Shown: one piece after another, positions 1-10,655 of the stretch | How positions within the stretch are numbered: position 1 is the stretch's first letter | How the letters are laid out: every line of letters starts with the position of its first letter | Assembly: GCA_001579985.1 (NCBI GenBank) | Contig: LRSR01011311.1 | Location: forward strand, 1-20,388 | From: Hypsibius dujardini | Taxonomy: Eukaryota > Tardigrada > Eutardigrada > Parachela > Hypsibiidae | Length of the DNA: 20,388 nt | Reading direction: 5' to 3' | Position numbers and translations under genes: made by a program | Notes under the pieces: generated by a model | Database searches by the model: none | Told to the model about the DNA's origin: nothing | The model's input: the letters and a program-made list of their open reading frames with translations, nothing else

Positions 1-490
1 AAATTTTAATCTATTTTTTAACTTCGGTTTAAAAGCCATTAAAAAATGGGAGTTTGTTGAAAGACCGCTTAGATTTACTGGCGATAATAGGACGATTGAT
101 TGATTGATTTGATTGTTTTCTGAGTAATAATCTAATAAATTTGTTTCCGCGCTAGTCTGCATCGAAACACAGAGTGATGCATATTTTTATAATTAACACC
201 GAAGCCCTGTGTGTTTTTAATAATTATATTATCAATTCAGTCGTGAGAAGTTTTTAGTGGGGAATTTTAAAGCGACTCGCCGGATATTTATTTGCTCACT
301 TTTTGCACTGTCAATTTTGTTCTTGTCTATAATATTTTTATTAATTAGAACTCTTCCGAGTTTGAAATCTTCTCTTTTTATGAAGCTCGATAATTAATTT
401 GTTTATTTTAATTAAGGGGTATTTTGAGGTTTCAATTGGTTTGATTCGATACATAGCGGTAGCGGTAACAGTGCCACCGAAACCCGCCAC

Positions 491-615
491 TACACACGTG
501 GCAAAAATCTTGCGCTAACCGAATTAAGGCATTACACTCGATGCATGCCTGTTGTAGACACCCGTCGAGTTGAAGTGCTTGATTCGATTAGTGAAACGTT
601 TTTGCCACGTGTGTA
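491..615. repeat. Long inverted repeat / hairpin, about 51-bp stem
   Basis: Bases 491-507 are the exact reverse complement of 599-615 (17 of 17). Pairing continues imperfectly inward, with blocks CTAA, CGAAT/CGAAT, AAG and ACTCGA, to 541 on the left and 565 on the right. This leaves a loop of about 23 nt at 542-564. Each arm carries a perfect CACGTG E-box (495-500 and 606-611). The fold could be a pre-miRNA-like hairpin, a small foldback element, or paired E-boxes. No target-site duplication was recognised at the outer ends. Confidence 0.75.
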
Positions 616-897
616 TCTACAGCGAGAGACTGAATCTATGATTCACAGGACAGTGAACTCCCATCGCCGACGCCGCGGTGGCACACTCTCTTCACGAGCG
701 AGCGAGAGGAAGAGACTCAGAGCGGAGTAGATTCACATTTTCACATTTGTGAGTTCTACAAGAAAAAACCGGTTCCCCCTCCCCCCTCTCGGTATCATCC
801 GACGAAAATAAAAAATACAAATAAAATGCAGCAAAGAGGGCGTGGTTTTAACATATTTAATTGGAACTTGAAATTAGTGTTATTTAAAGACGATATC

Positions 898-1050
898 TGA
901 ATTTAAATAAAATATCAAAATAAATTCAAATTTTAAATAAGATATCAAACAGTAAATTTTAATTTCGTTAAAATATCAAATGATACATTTAAATTTAAAT
1001 AAATATCAAGTAATACATTTTAATTAAATAAAATATCAAATTAATTTAAA
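898..1050. repeat. 30-bp AT-rich minisatellite, five copies
   Basis: The core ATATCA recurs at 912, 942, 973, 1003 and 1033, a spacing of 30, 31, 30 and 30 bp. It sits in a degenerate unit resembling TTTAAATAAAATATCAAA. No coding potential is seen. Confidence 0.75.
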
Positions 1051-1689
1051 TTCTATTTTTTGACTGTAAATAATATAAATAGATATTTTATTTAGAATGA
1101 ACATCCTCTTTTGAGCCATTTTTTATGTCGCTTAAATATCTTTAAGCAACACTACATCAAATACAATTTTATTATATATTTATCGGCATTCTTAGACCGA
1201 GGGAATATTTTGGTCTTTTGAACAGCAAGCTCGTCCCACAAAGGTGTTATCAATTGTACGGTGGCTACATTTTAAAAGCATTTAAAAGAAGCTTTGATTA
1301 TCGACGCGCCGTAGTGGTGCGCACACGGGGCGATAAAATTCGATACGGAATGGGGTCAGTGCGCTGAGCGAGGCGCAAGCCGTCGGCTTTTTAACTGCAT
1401 CTCCAATACAATGTGCAATTTCAGCTGGGAAGCACTGGGCACGTGGATCGTTATTCCCGATAACGTAACTGTGTAAATGTTAAGCGCCTTCTGTCGGGTG
1501 ACGATGACGAAAGCCGGAAGCCCTCGTGAAGAGACGGTGCGACGGATTGGGCGGCGGAGAACCGTGTCTGGAATGGTCATCATCTGGCGAAGTGACGGAA
1601 GCTTGCGGGGCATTGTCTGTCTGGAAGGCTAATGAAGCAGTGGAATATATAAAGGAGCATGGCGAAAGGAAGAAACGGAGGTGAGGGTA

Positions 1690-2680
1690 TAATGAGAACT
1701 AAGACGGATGGGTAAGGGAGATAGACGGACGGAGGGGATCATTTAACATGAATTACGACAAACGGACGGACGAATGGATGGGCGAGCGGACGGGCGAACG
1801 GGCGGACGGACGGACGGGCGAACAGATGGGCGAGCGGACGGACGGACTTGCGAGACATTGTCTGGAGGGTTGGTTAACGAAACATTGGAATATAGAGGAA
1901 CCAGCGGCGATGAAGAGACGGAGGGTGAGGGGGTATAGTGGAAAAGCAGACGGTTCAGTGGAGACGGACGACGATTGGTAGGTCGGTGGAAGGGACGGAA
2001 CCACAGACGGAGGCTTGAGTGAAGTTCCACCGGGAAGGATAGATGATGTGCAGCAAAGGAGGCGCAGGTTAGGTTGGCAACCGAGGAAAGGGAGGGGAAG
2101 ACGGACAGACGAAGGTTGACGGACAGAGGAACGGCGGATTGTCGGGAGGCGGAGAGACGGGTCAGATGACACTGAAGTCTAAGGGTTTGAGAAACATATG
2201 AATGGGAGTAGGATAGACGGTTGGAAGATGAACGAAAAATAAAGAGGAGACGGTGGGGGTGGTTTGACGGACAGGTGGACGGGTTGGTCCAGACGGACGA
2301 AAGTTCTTTGGTTGGTGGAAGCCACGGGACTAACGGAGGGAGATTTGCATGAAGCTCCAGTAGGACGGATGGATGGTATACAGTGGCGGAAGGGCAGGCT
2401 TCATAAAGAACAGAGAAAATGAGTGGAGAGACGGAAAGACAACATCGAGGGCGGGAAGGGCGACGGACGGAGACGGAGAGACGGGTGAGGAGATCCCGAA
2501 GTTCAAGGATCTGGGCAACAGATAAATGGGAAACGAGAAGTTGGACGGGTATCCTAAAAGTCGGAGAAGAGACCAAGAAATGAACGTAGAGGTGTGACGG
2601 ACGATGAAACTGGTGGACAGACGGCGGGTGAGACGAAGAGACGGAGACCTTCCTAATATTTGCAAGAGTTCTCTATCTGG
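1690..2680. repeat. Degenerate purine-rich GGAC/GACG block with ~325-330-bp higher-order period
   Basis: The plus strand is dominated by variants of GACGGACGGGCGAACG. A larger period is visible. GAAGTTCCACCGGGAAGGAT near 2020 matches GAAGCTCCAGTAGGACGGAT near 2350. GGCGGAGAGACGGGT near 2150 matches GACGGAGAGACGGGT near 2473. A further related pair lies near 1637 and 1883 (GGAATATA then GGTGAGGG), offset about 247 bp. Long open frames across it, such as the minus-strand Ser/Pro/Arg-rich one at 1743-2576, follow from the low-complexity composition and are not called. Confidence 0.7.
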
Positions 2681-2733
2681 CCTTGGCGATCCTTTCCCAA
2701 CCGTACCCCCTCCCCTCCGTTAGGAGGAATATA

Positions 2734-4132
2734 ATGTGGCTGACGACGATTTTCTTTCTATTGTTCGTCGCTTTTCTGAGCATCCACGGACGGCCGTCTA
2801 CGGCGGGGCCCGTCCGTCATCCGTCGTATGTAAGGTCGTTTTTGAGGCTCACAACGGCGCATGCACCGTCAATTGCGGCAATCAATCGGAGGCGACCTGT
2901 GACCGACTCGACTGCTGCTTCCAACGGTTGCCCGACGGCGGATTCACCTGTCACTATAGCGACCGTATCGCATTCGACCCGAAATGCTCAAACGTCCTAC
3001 CGACGAGCCCCACTTCGACTACCACCAGGGTTAGCAGCCGTGGACAACTACCGTCCTCGGCCACCTGTATGGACGTGCTCCAGGCCGCCGACGGAGGATG
3101 CACCGTCGACTGCGGCGATCAGTCGCGACGGAGGTGCGAGCGACTGAGATGCTGTTTCTTGGAGGGACTCGACGGTGGGTACGCCTGCTTCTACGGAGAC
3201 CGTGTCCAGCCCGGAGACACGTGTGCGAACGTTTTGGCGAAGCCTGTAAGCACCCCGTCAACGACTTCGACCACCTCGACGACGACTCCGACCACGACTC
3301 CGTCGACCACCACGTCAACGACGACTCCGACGACTACAACTCCTGCTATCACCACGTCGACCATGACCCCGACCACTACGACACGAACCACGACGACTGT
3401 AAGTGAAATTATTTTTCGCTTGAAAAAGGTAACAGCAGAAAGACAGACAGTAGATCAGACAGGAAGATGGCAGACGGATGGCTGTTCATCGGCCTCTAGG
3501 CTCGAGGCAAACAGACCGCTCCATGCCTACACAGTGCAGCCCTTGGACGGGATGTCCGACCGTTGTTCCGTGGTCAACCTTTCGTGAATTGTCGTTCTTC
3601 CCGACCGACAGACCAAGCATCCGTCTAAACATCCGTCAGACCACCTGTCATTCCGCCCTTCTGGCTTCCCCATTAAATCGTTCGTCCTTTCCGTGCGGCA
3701 ACGTCAGATGTTGTCTTTCCGTCCCGCATTCGGGCAGACCGTTTATTATCATTCCAGCACTTCTGTGTTCCATCTCCATTCAAAACAGTCAGACTTATTT
3801 GTTGTTCCCAGCCGACCACCACGACCACCAAAGGGATCTCCGTAGTCTCGCCCTTCCCGTGGCTGCCAGGCGTGTCTGCCTGCACCAACGATCACGCCCG
3901 CTGGTCGTCGCAGGCCGGTTGCGGCTGCTCCGGAGACTACACCCATGTCTCTCGGCCGCTCTGCTACAGCTACACCGGTCTGCAGGGAGCCACGCGTCCC
4001 CGCGGCAGCGACCCCAACACGCTGGTGGACTGCCAGACCACCGGAGCGCACGGCAACTGCTATTCCGGTCGGGTGTGCGGCACCATCGGATACGATGTTA
4101 ATAACCGCCGGGTGACCTTGCAGGCGCAGTAA
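2734..4132 (+). CDS. Secreted trefoil-like, Thr-rich, Cys-rich protein (two exons, frame break near 2798-2826)
   Basis: Exons are 2734-3398 and 3812-4132. The intron starts GTAAGT, ends TTCCCAG, and both sides are phase 0. The ATG at 2734 opens a clear signal peptide (MWLTTIFFLLFVAFLSIHG). The following domains lie one frame away. Two copies of an eight-Cys module follow (about 2829-2990 and 3064-3231), each with CTVxCGxQSxxxC, CC-F, DGG and CxYxDR elements. The CG...C....CCF...C spacing resembles the P-type trefoil fold, with an extra Cys before CTV and one at the end. A mucin-like Thr/Pro linker then spans the intron (exon 2 opens PTTTTTKG). A C-terminal segment of about 85 residues with seven Cys ends at TAA 4130-4132; I do not recognise it. 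The break could be an assembly deletion of one base, for example in GGGGCCC at 2805-2811, a real mutation, or an unresolved exon structure. If it is an indel the product is about 328 aa. It is likely an epithelial, mucus or cuticle secreted protein; function is inferred from architecture only. Confidence 0.72.
3399..3811 (+). other. Intron of the trefoil-like gene
   Basis: This 413-nt intron has a GTAAGT donor and a TTGTTGTTCCCAG acceptor. It contains short runs of GACA-type repeat (about 3440-3480) and CCGTC-type repeat (about 3600-3660). The open frames crossing it have no recognisable features and include the intron boundaries, so they are not genes. Confidence 0.7.
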
Positions 4133-4394
4133 ATGAGTGACTGAGAAACCATCAACACCGACTGGAAATTAAGGTTGCAGAATGGCCCATTCCAGGAAGC
4201 TTCCCTCATAATGAAATTCGCCACAGGAAGAGCTGAGATTATTTAATTCAGACCTCCGTTAATGCAAAGTAGAAGATCTACCGTCGCTAAAAATGTGTCA
4301 TGGAACGGCTCTCTCTTTAAACAGAAAAAATCCAATTGTCCATCATTGGACGACTAAACGTGCCGACTGTCGGCGCCCTTCCCGAAAAGATGCC
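4133..4394. other. Spacer between convergent genes (two 3' ends)
   Basis: These 262 bp separate the stop of the trefoil-like gene from the stop of GTF3C1, so both 3' UTRs must lie here or overlap. On the minus strand an ATTAAA, a common variant poly(A) signal, lies at 4242-4247, about 150 nt past the GTF3C1 stop. No canonical AATAAA is seen for the plus-strand gene. Confidence 0.4.
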
Positions 4395-5500
4395 TTAGTC
4401 GCCGTTGTCACTTTCCCCATCCTCGTCGGAACCGTCAACCTCGTCGTTCCACACATCGGCGATGAACTCTTCATCCATTGTGACTCCGTCATCGTCAGCG
4501 CCGCCGTCTTCGTCCTCGCTCTCAGTGCTGGTCTCTCCACCATCTTCCTCCCCTTCCTCCATCACAGCTTGGGCATTCACCCTGCTCACTTCCCCGTCCA
4601 CCTCGAACTCGCCCACTTCACTGGGGTACCGAACGTGACCGTCCACCTCGTCCACATTGCTGACCTGGGAAGACGCATCGTCATCGGCGTCGGCGTCGCT
4701 GACCACGTTGTCGCTCTTCTCGTCCTCAATGGACATGATATCGTGGATCAGAGTTTTCGGTTTGGCGTTGTCAGTTCCCAGGCCTAACTCCTCCTCCAGG
4801 AAGGCCAGTCCCATTGCGTAGTCCCATGCGCTGGCGGAGCAGCGGATGAGGACCCGGTCCAGGTCGCCGTCATCCATCCATTCGGTGGCATCGGTGAGGT
4901 CGAGGAATCCCGATTCTTCGGTGGGGTGTAATCGAAACTTCCGAATCAGTCCAAGATGGCACAAAATCTATGAAAAGGACATACACATAGGCAGAGAATT
5001 TAAACAGAGAGACAGACAGACAGAGAGACAGGCAAACAACCAGCCCAGCATGCAGGCAGACACACATACAGAAACTAGCACACATACTTGTAGTAGGCAG
5101 GCACATAGATATGCAGACAGACTACGGCGTTGATGGATCCAGTTACTAACCGCAATCATTTCAAGACCATTCCGAGCCAAGCAAAAAGGTTCCAGTTCGC
5201 GCAGAAAATCACGAAGGGTCATTTTTCGCTTTTCGCAGATATATGCAGATACCCATCTGATGTATTTCACGAACACTTTTGGACAGAGAGAGCCCTCCTC
5301 AGTCAGCCATGGACGCGGCTGAAATACTTTCCTGAAAAGATATTTAAGTCAATTGCCGTAGAACAGAAGAGCACACCCAACAACGGGTACACAAAGGGTT
5401 GCAACATCTCGGAAGTCTCTCGGAAGTCACTTGTCTGTCTGCTTGCCTGCCAGGCTTGTTAGTTTGTCTGTCTATCTATCTGTCTGTCTCCCTGTCTCAC

Positions 5501-5575
<75 letters not shown>

Positions 5576-8500
5576 TTGGCTGTGTGTCTGCCTGTCTGTC
5601 TATGTCTGTCTGTCCTGGCTTCTTTTAAAATAACTCACGCAGTTTCTTCGTTTTCAGCAAGTACACTTCTTCGATACACCCATGGTTCGGCATGGGTGAT
5701 GCCGACATAGAGAATGCGGTCCACCCCGGCCGGGATGACCAAGTGCCGTGTGAGAAGAATGTCCAAAGCCGACTGACACTGCGGAAGCGTTAAGCTGGTC
5801 GTTCTGTCCATGCAGTTCTGCAAGCAAATTTTTATTTAATGTTCAAATTACAGCAGAATGACGATCGATTCGATGGACGACGATCGCTTACCCATAAATC
5901 CGCTTTTGATATGCCCTTCACTCGACTCAGCGATATCGCGTCATAAATCGTAACGCAATTGGTATAGTCTCCTACGGAACACTCGAACCCAAGGGCGACG
6001 AAAGCTTCCTTCACCTTTTCCGGGTCGGCCGGCAAGTAGAAACACTGCTGCAGCTGCGGTAGCAGCCGGGCGAATTTCTCCGCGATGGAAGTCTGGATGG
6101 CAGCCACGGTGGGCAATACGGCAGGTATGGCAGTTCGAAAGCGAAATCCACGAAGGCGGAGAGGCTTCATACGGCCTGTCTCATCCGGACTTTCCTTTTC
6201 CGGTTCTACGACAAAGGACGACTTCTTCCGCATTTGAATGTTGGCCTGAAAGTACGGAGAAAACGCTCGTTGACACTTGAATCGAATCCCAAACAGGCAG
6301 TGGAATCAGAGTCAGGTAAACAGTGTAGGCAGTCAAGCAGACAGACATACAGACATACAGAGAGACGGACAGACAGACAGACAGACAAATAGACAGACAG
6401 AAAGATAGACAGACAGGCAGACGAACAGATAGACAAATAGAGAGACATACAGCCAGACAGGCTTTCAAGCATTTCAACAAGCATAACGAGCTCCAGCCTG
6501 TACGCTTACGTCGATATCAGTCAGATCAAATCCATTCCGTGCACGACCGTCCCGAATCGGTCTGAGCCAGTGCGGAATTAAGACCTGTGGGTTGAGTTCT
6601 CCCAGTGCCAGATATGATATATTCTCCGGCCGCAGTAAGGACTCCACCAGTTGGCCGCCACTCCTCTGCATGGCCTGATCGAACCGCATACTCATCCCCA
6701 TGGCAGTCATTCCGATCACCATAATCCCCGAGGGATTGTACTGACGCAGGTAGGCCTTGCGGCCGGTCATCACGCCGCGGAACCGCAAATGGGTGCCCAT
6801 TCCCACGGCCACACGGTCGTCGTAACGCTGCCGGACAGTATCCATTGCGGGGCTGGAGACCTTGCCGGTCTGGCACAGGTACTGTAGGAAAAAACCCCGG
6901 TAACTTTCGAGAAGCGAACAGAGATGCAAATCGGACAAATAAAGAAATCACAAACAGACCGACAAACAGAGCAATAGGTTTAGTAGGCAGACCGCAGACA
7001 GGCAAACACACAGACAGATAGATAAACAGACTGATGGACGGACGGAAAGAAAGACCGACACAGACCGACAAAGAGCCAGAGAGATAGACAGATAGAGAGA
7101 CAGTCAGACACAGTTCAGCATAGAGACAGACAGATAAAGAGACGGGAGACAGTCAAACAGACAGATAGACAGACAGGCAGACCCACAGACACACAGACAG
7201 AGATGGAAATTAAATTCCCTTCAGAAAACAAACCAAAATTAAATTCTCCATGGCAAATTGCCGCGCAGTCTCCCCATCCGTGGCGTTACTTTTCTGCGTC
7301 TCTCCCAGAAGCATCCTGCGCCGTAGGTGCGGTCGTTGTTGGAAAAGCAGGGTCAAACACATCTCCGTTAGACGTCGCCAGCTATGGAAGACCTTCCGCA
7401 TGGCCGCCTGCTCGTCATCCAAGAAGCCGCCTACCGCAAACCGCAGCCGAACCGTTTTGAAGTCAGGGTGACTCTGCATGATTAGGGCAGCCTGTCGTGA
7501 GCGCTCGATGAACGCCTCATCCTTGACCACGCCCAAATGGCGAACTTCAAACTCGCGAATGCTCCGCTGGAGCGGCAGCTCAGGAAAGTAGTCACGGAGG
7601 AATTTTCGCAGCAAGTCAATGTTGCCGGGACGCAGGCGCCTCCAGCGAGTTAAATCGCGAGCCGCGTCCAGAATGGCCATGAGGCAGTCTTCCGGACATT
7701 GCCACGGACGGACCTGATATAAACAGTTCAATTCAGTGTGATGGCTTGACTAAATAATCACGTGAAAGGGCAGACACATCAGCGGGCAGACAAATCCACA
7801 GGCAGAATGATATGCAGGCGGACAAACAGGCAGACGGGCTGATAGGTAGGTTCAAAGGCGGACAGGCAGTCAGGCAGTCAGTCAGTCAGATAGCTAGACA
7901 TGTATTTAGTCATACAGTACAACAAACATACAGCTATCCAAATAAACAGGCAAACAAACAGACAGACATACAGACAAATAGACGAACAGACAGACAGACA
8001 AACAAACAGACAGTGAGAGCCAAAAAGGAAGACAAACCTGTCTGAAGAGTAAGCCGATACTCTTCTTTCGAAACAAACGTGCGATTTCCGCGTGGCTCCC
8101 ACGAATCGGTCCAACCGGCTTCTTCATAGGCTCCTCCTTTCTCGGCCTCTTCGGCCCTGGCTTCAGCCTCTTCCCACCCGTTATTACCATCACCTTCTTC
8201 CGCTTGCTCCCCCGTAGCAATGGTTCCTTCAATATTACCTCCTTGCCACTCCGCTCCTTCACCTGCGCCCAGTCCACCTCCAGATGGTCTAAGGCGGGAA
8301 TATATCCCTTCACGCTGATCATCCTGCGGGAGACCATTTCGGCGCGCAGCCAGTTAAACTTTTTGTGCAGGGTCAGATGAGAGTCGAAGCCGGCAATGGC
8401 CAGCTGGTCTCCGGGAGGATGCGCGATGTTCTTCACGTCGGGTGGGTATTTTGTCTGAAAAACCACAGGCATCCGACGCCGGAGGTCCTCTTGAGTGACT

Positions 8501-10556
8501 GATTTGGTGTTGCCTGCCTGAACAGTGGAAGGACGCATGCCTCGTAGGGTTGTTAGACCGCAAAGAGCGGCATGTCCAATTTCCAGCCAGAAGGCAACGA
8601 CGTCTTGATCGGTTTTGAAGTACACTTGTTTGTAGGGAGTCGCGGCACTGAGTTCCGGCGACATCACACCTGAAATTAAGAGTAACTGATTCAGTCAAAT
8701 GATTAACTGGTCAGTCGGTAAGTGGCAAGTCAGTTATGAGTAAGCGGGCAGACAGACTGAAAAACAAGGATAATAATGAAATAGGCAAGTAGACGAACAA
8801 AGAGGCGGCAATCAGACAGAACGACAGATAGACAAGAAAAGAGACAGCCAATCAGTCAGACAAATAAAGAAACAGACAGACAAATAAAGACCCAGGTAAA
8901 GTAGGTCGGGAAGCAGCCAAAACGAGAAATAGGACAGCTGATTGAACTGCCCTTTAGAGAGACAGACAGAAAAAACACGTTATACACACAAAGATGGTAG
9001 GCAGCCAGACACAGTAATATTGAGTAAGCAAGCAAATCCTAATCTATCGGAATGCACAACACTAACAACGAGCCATCTAGAAATAAATGTAAAAAGATAC
9101 AAAAGCCAAATTACTCAGATAAAAATTCAGGCAGGCAAGCTAGCAGATAGACAACCAGCCAACCAGCCACTCAATCAAACAAGAAAACATTCAGGCAGAG
9201 ATAAGACAGACAGACAGTCAAACAGAAAAACAAAAAGGCAAACAGATAGACAGACAGACAAACATCAAACTGACAGAGAGACAATCAGACCGACAGACAG
9301 TCAAACAGGCAGGCATGCACGCGGACAACTAAACAGACAGACAAACAAATAGACCGACCGACAGACAGTCAAACAGGCAGGCCGGCACGCGGACAACTAA
9401 ACAGACAGACAAACAAATAGACAGACAGACAGACAGACCGAAAACAAATAGACAGACAGTCAGACGAGTGGAATGGCGGAAAAATAGACCGACTTAAAAC
9501 ACCGGTGGGCAACACCATTTCACTACATACAGCCAAATCAGCTTATAATACCCATGCGAAATTGTTCCGTCGGGATGCCGGCCATGTCCTTCACACTGAT
9601 CACTGGGTGGACGTAGAAGAGTTCCGTCCTCTCGGGGTAGAGATGGGCTCCTCTGATATGGTCCACCATTCCCAGACTGACAAATCCCAGGCAGCGGAGG
9701 CCGTAGATGAAATTACGTAGGACGTAGAAGGCGTAACGGTCGGAGAAGATGTGGCGGAGGAGACGTGGATTCTGCTGGTGAATGGGCCAGAAACAGGCAG
9801 GCGCGTTCTCGATGCACTTGAGAATCGTCCCGTCCGGATCGGTCGGGCACAGTCGGATAGGAACCAAGCGGGCGAAGACGGCCAACGGCATCTGCCGGAT
9901 AACGTCATCGAAGGTAATCCATCCTTTGTACTTCTCTGATAAGTCGCAAAATGAAAGATAAACATATCCGCGAAGACGGTGAAAAGAGAAGTCAAACTTA
10001 ACATTTAAAAAAAAGATCCAACTTTAAACGGAAACATGCTAAATTTGAACACTAAAGTAAATATTTAATTTGCAATTTGGTGGCTCGAAATTTAGTGAAC
10101 AGTCATCCACTGTAAGAAATCTGTAGAGCTCCCTCATAATTGGCATCAGACTGGTGCTCGCAATTTCCGATGGTGCGACAATTATGGTTATCGAGAAAAA
10201 AGTTAAACAAGATGACAAGATCAAAGATGACGATTTTAACTTGGCGGAATCATAAACGTTTTATTTACCAGAAAATCGGCCGTGCTTGATATGCTCTCGC
10301 CAATCGCCAGCGAGGAGTTGTGGTGGCGCTGCAGACTCATGCGCCAAGTAGAGAAGGTAGCGATGCAAAAGTCGTAGGCGCCACAGATGATTCGAATCAA
10401 AGACTTCACTGATCGGATCGAAGGTGAGTGCGACGCTATCTACTGAGCCGCGATGGCTCATAACTGCAATAAGTAAATCTTCCACACATATCCATTTATC
10501 TAATTGTCTGACTGAGAGTCGGCTTGGCCTGCCTGCCTGTCGGCCTGCCTGCCTGC

Positions 10557-10655
<99 letters not shown>

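Larger units (their letters stand above)
1..1690. other. AT-rich spacer, no supportable gene
   Basis: This stretch is AT-rich with stop codons in all frames. The two small open frames here (545-730 plus, 1356-1613 minus) show no recognisable domain, signal peptide or membrane segment, so I do not call them. A short GATT run lies near 100-115. A long inverted repeat lies at 491-615 and a 30-bp minisatellite at 898-1050, listed separately. A GC-richer island at about 640-780, with CGAGCGAGCGAGAGG-type sequence, could be the edge of a promoter or 5' UTR of a gene outside the window. That is inference only. Confidence 0.5.

Noticed and set aside
545-730. 61-codon Arg-rich open frame
   Set aside because: It starts inside the loop of the 491-615 hairpin, has no homologous feature I recognise and no splice context supporting a coding exon.
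1743-2576. 277-codon minus-strand Ser/Pro/Arg-rich open frame
   Set aside because: It is entirely within the GGAC/GACG repeat block, has two other overlapping open frames of similar composition and no recognisable domain.
2720-2734. TAGGAGGAATAT before the trefoil-like ATG as a ribosome-binding site
   Set aside because: The window is eukaryotic with spliceosomal introns, so a Shine-Dalgarno-like match has no meaning here.
2830-2846. A 17-nt GTAAGG...TTTTTGAG segment whose removal would join the signal peptide frame to the trefoil frame
   Set aside because: It is far shorter than any other intron here and would delete the first Cys of module 1, which is conserved in module 2. A one-base indel is simpler.
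3478-4101. 207-codon plus-strand frame over the trefoil gene intron and exon 2
   Set aside because: It crosses a clear GT-AG intron end, and the alternative frame in exon 2 continues the Thr-rich linker in exact phase.
5399-5710. Open frames encoding Cys-Leu-Ser-Val repeats (also near 10424-10744, 16000-16200 and 17018-17386, with Asp-Arg-Gln-Thr frames opposite)
   Set aside because: A 4-bp repeat without stops is open in every frame on both strands. These lie inside introns defined by well-phased exons and are not protein genes.
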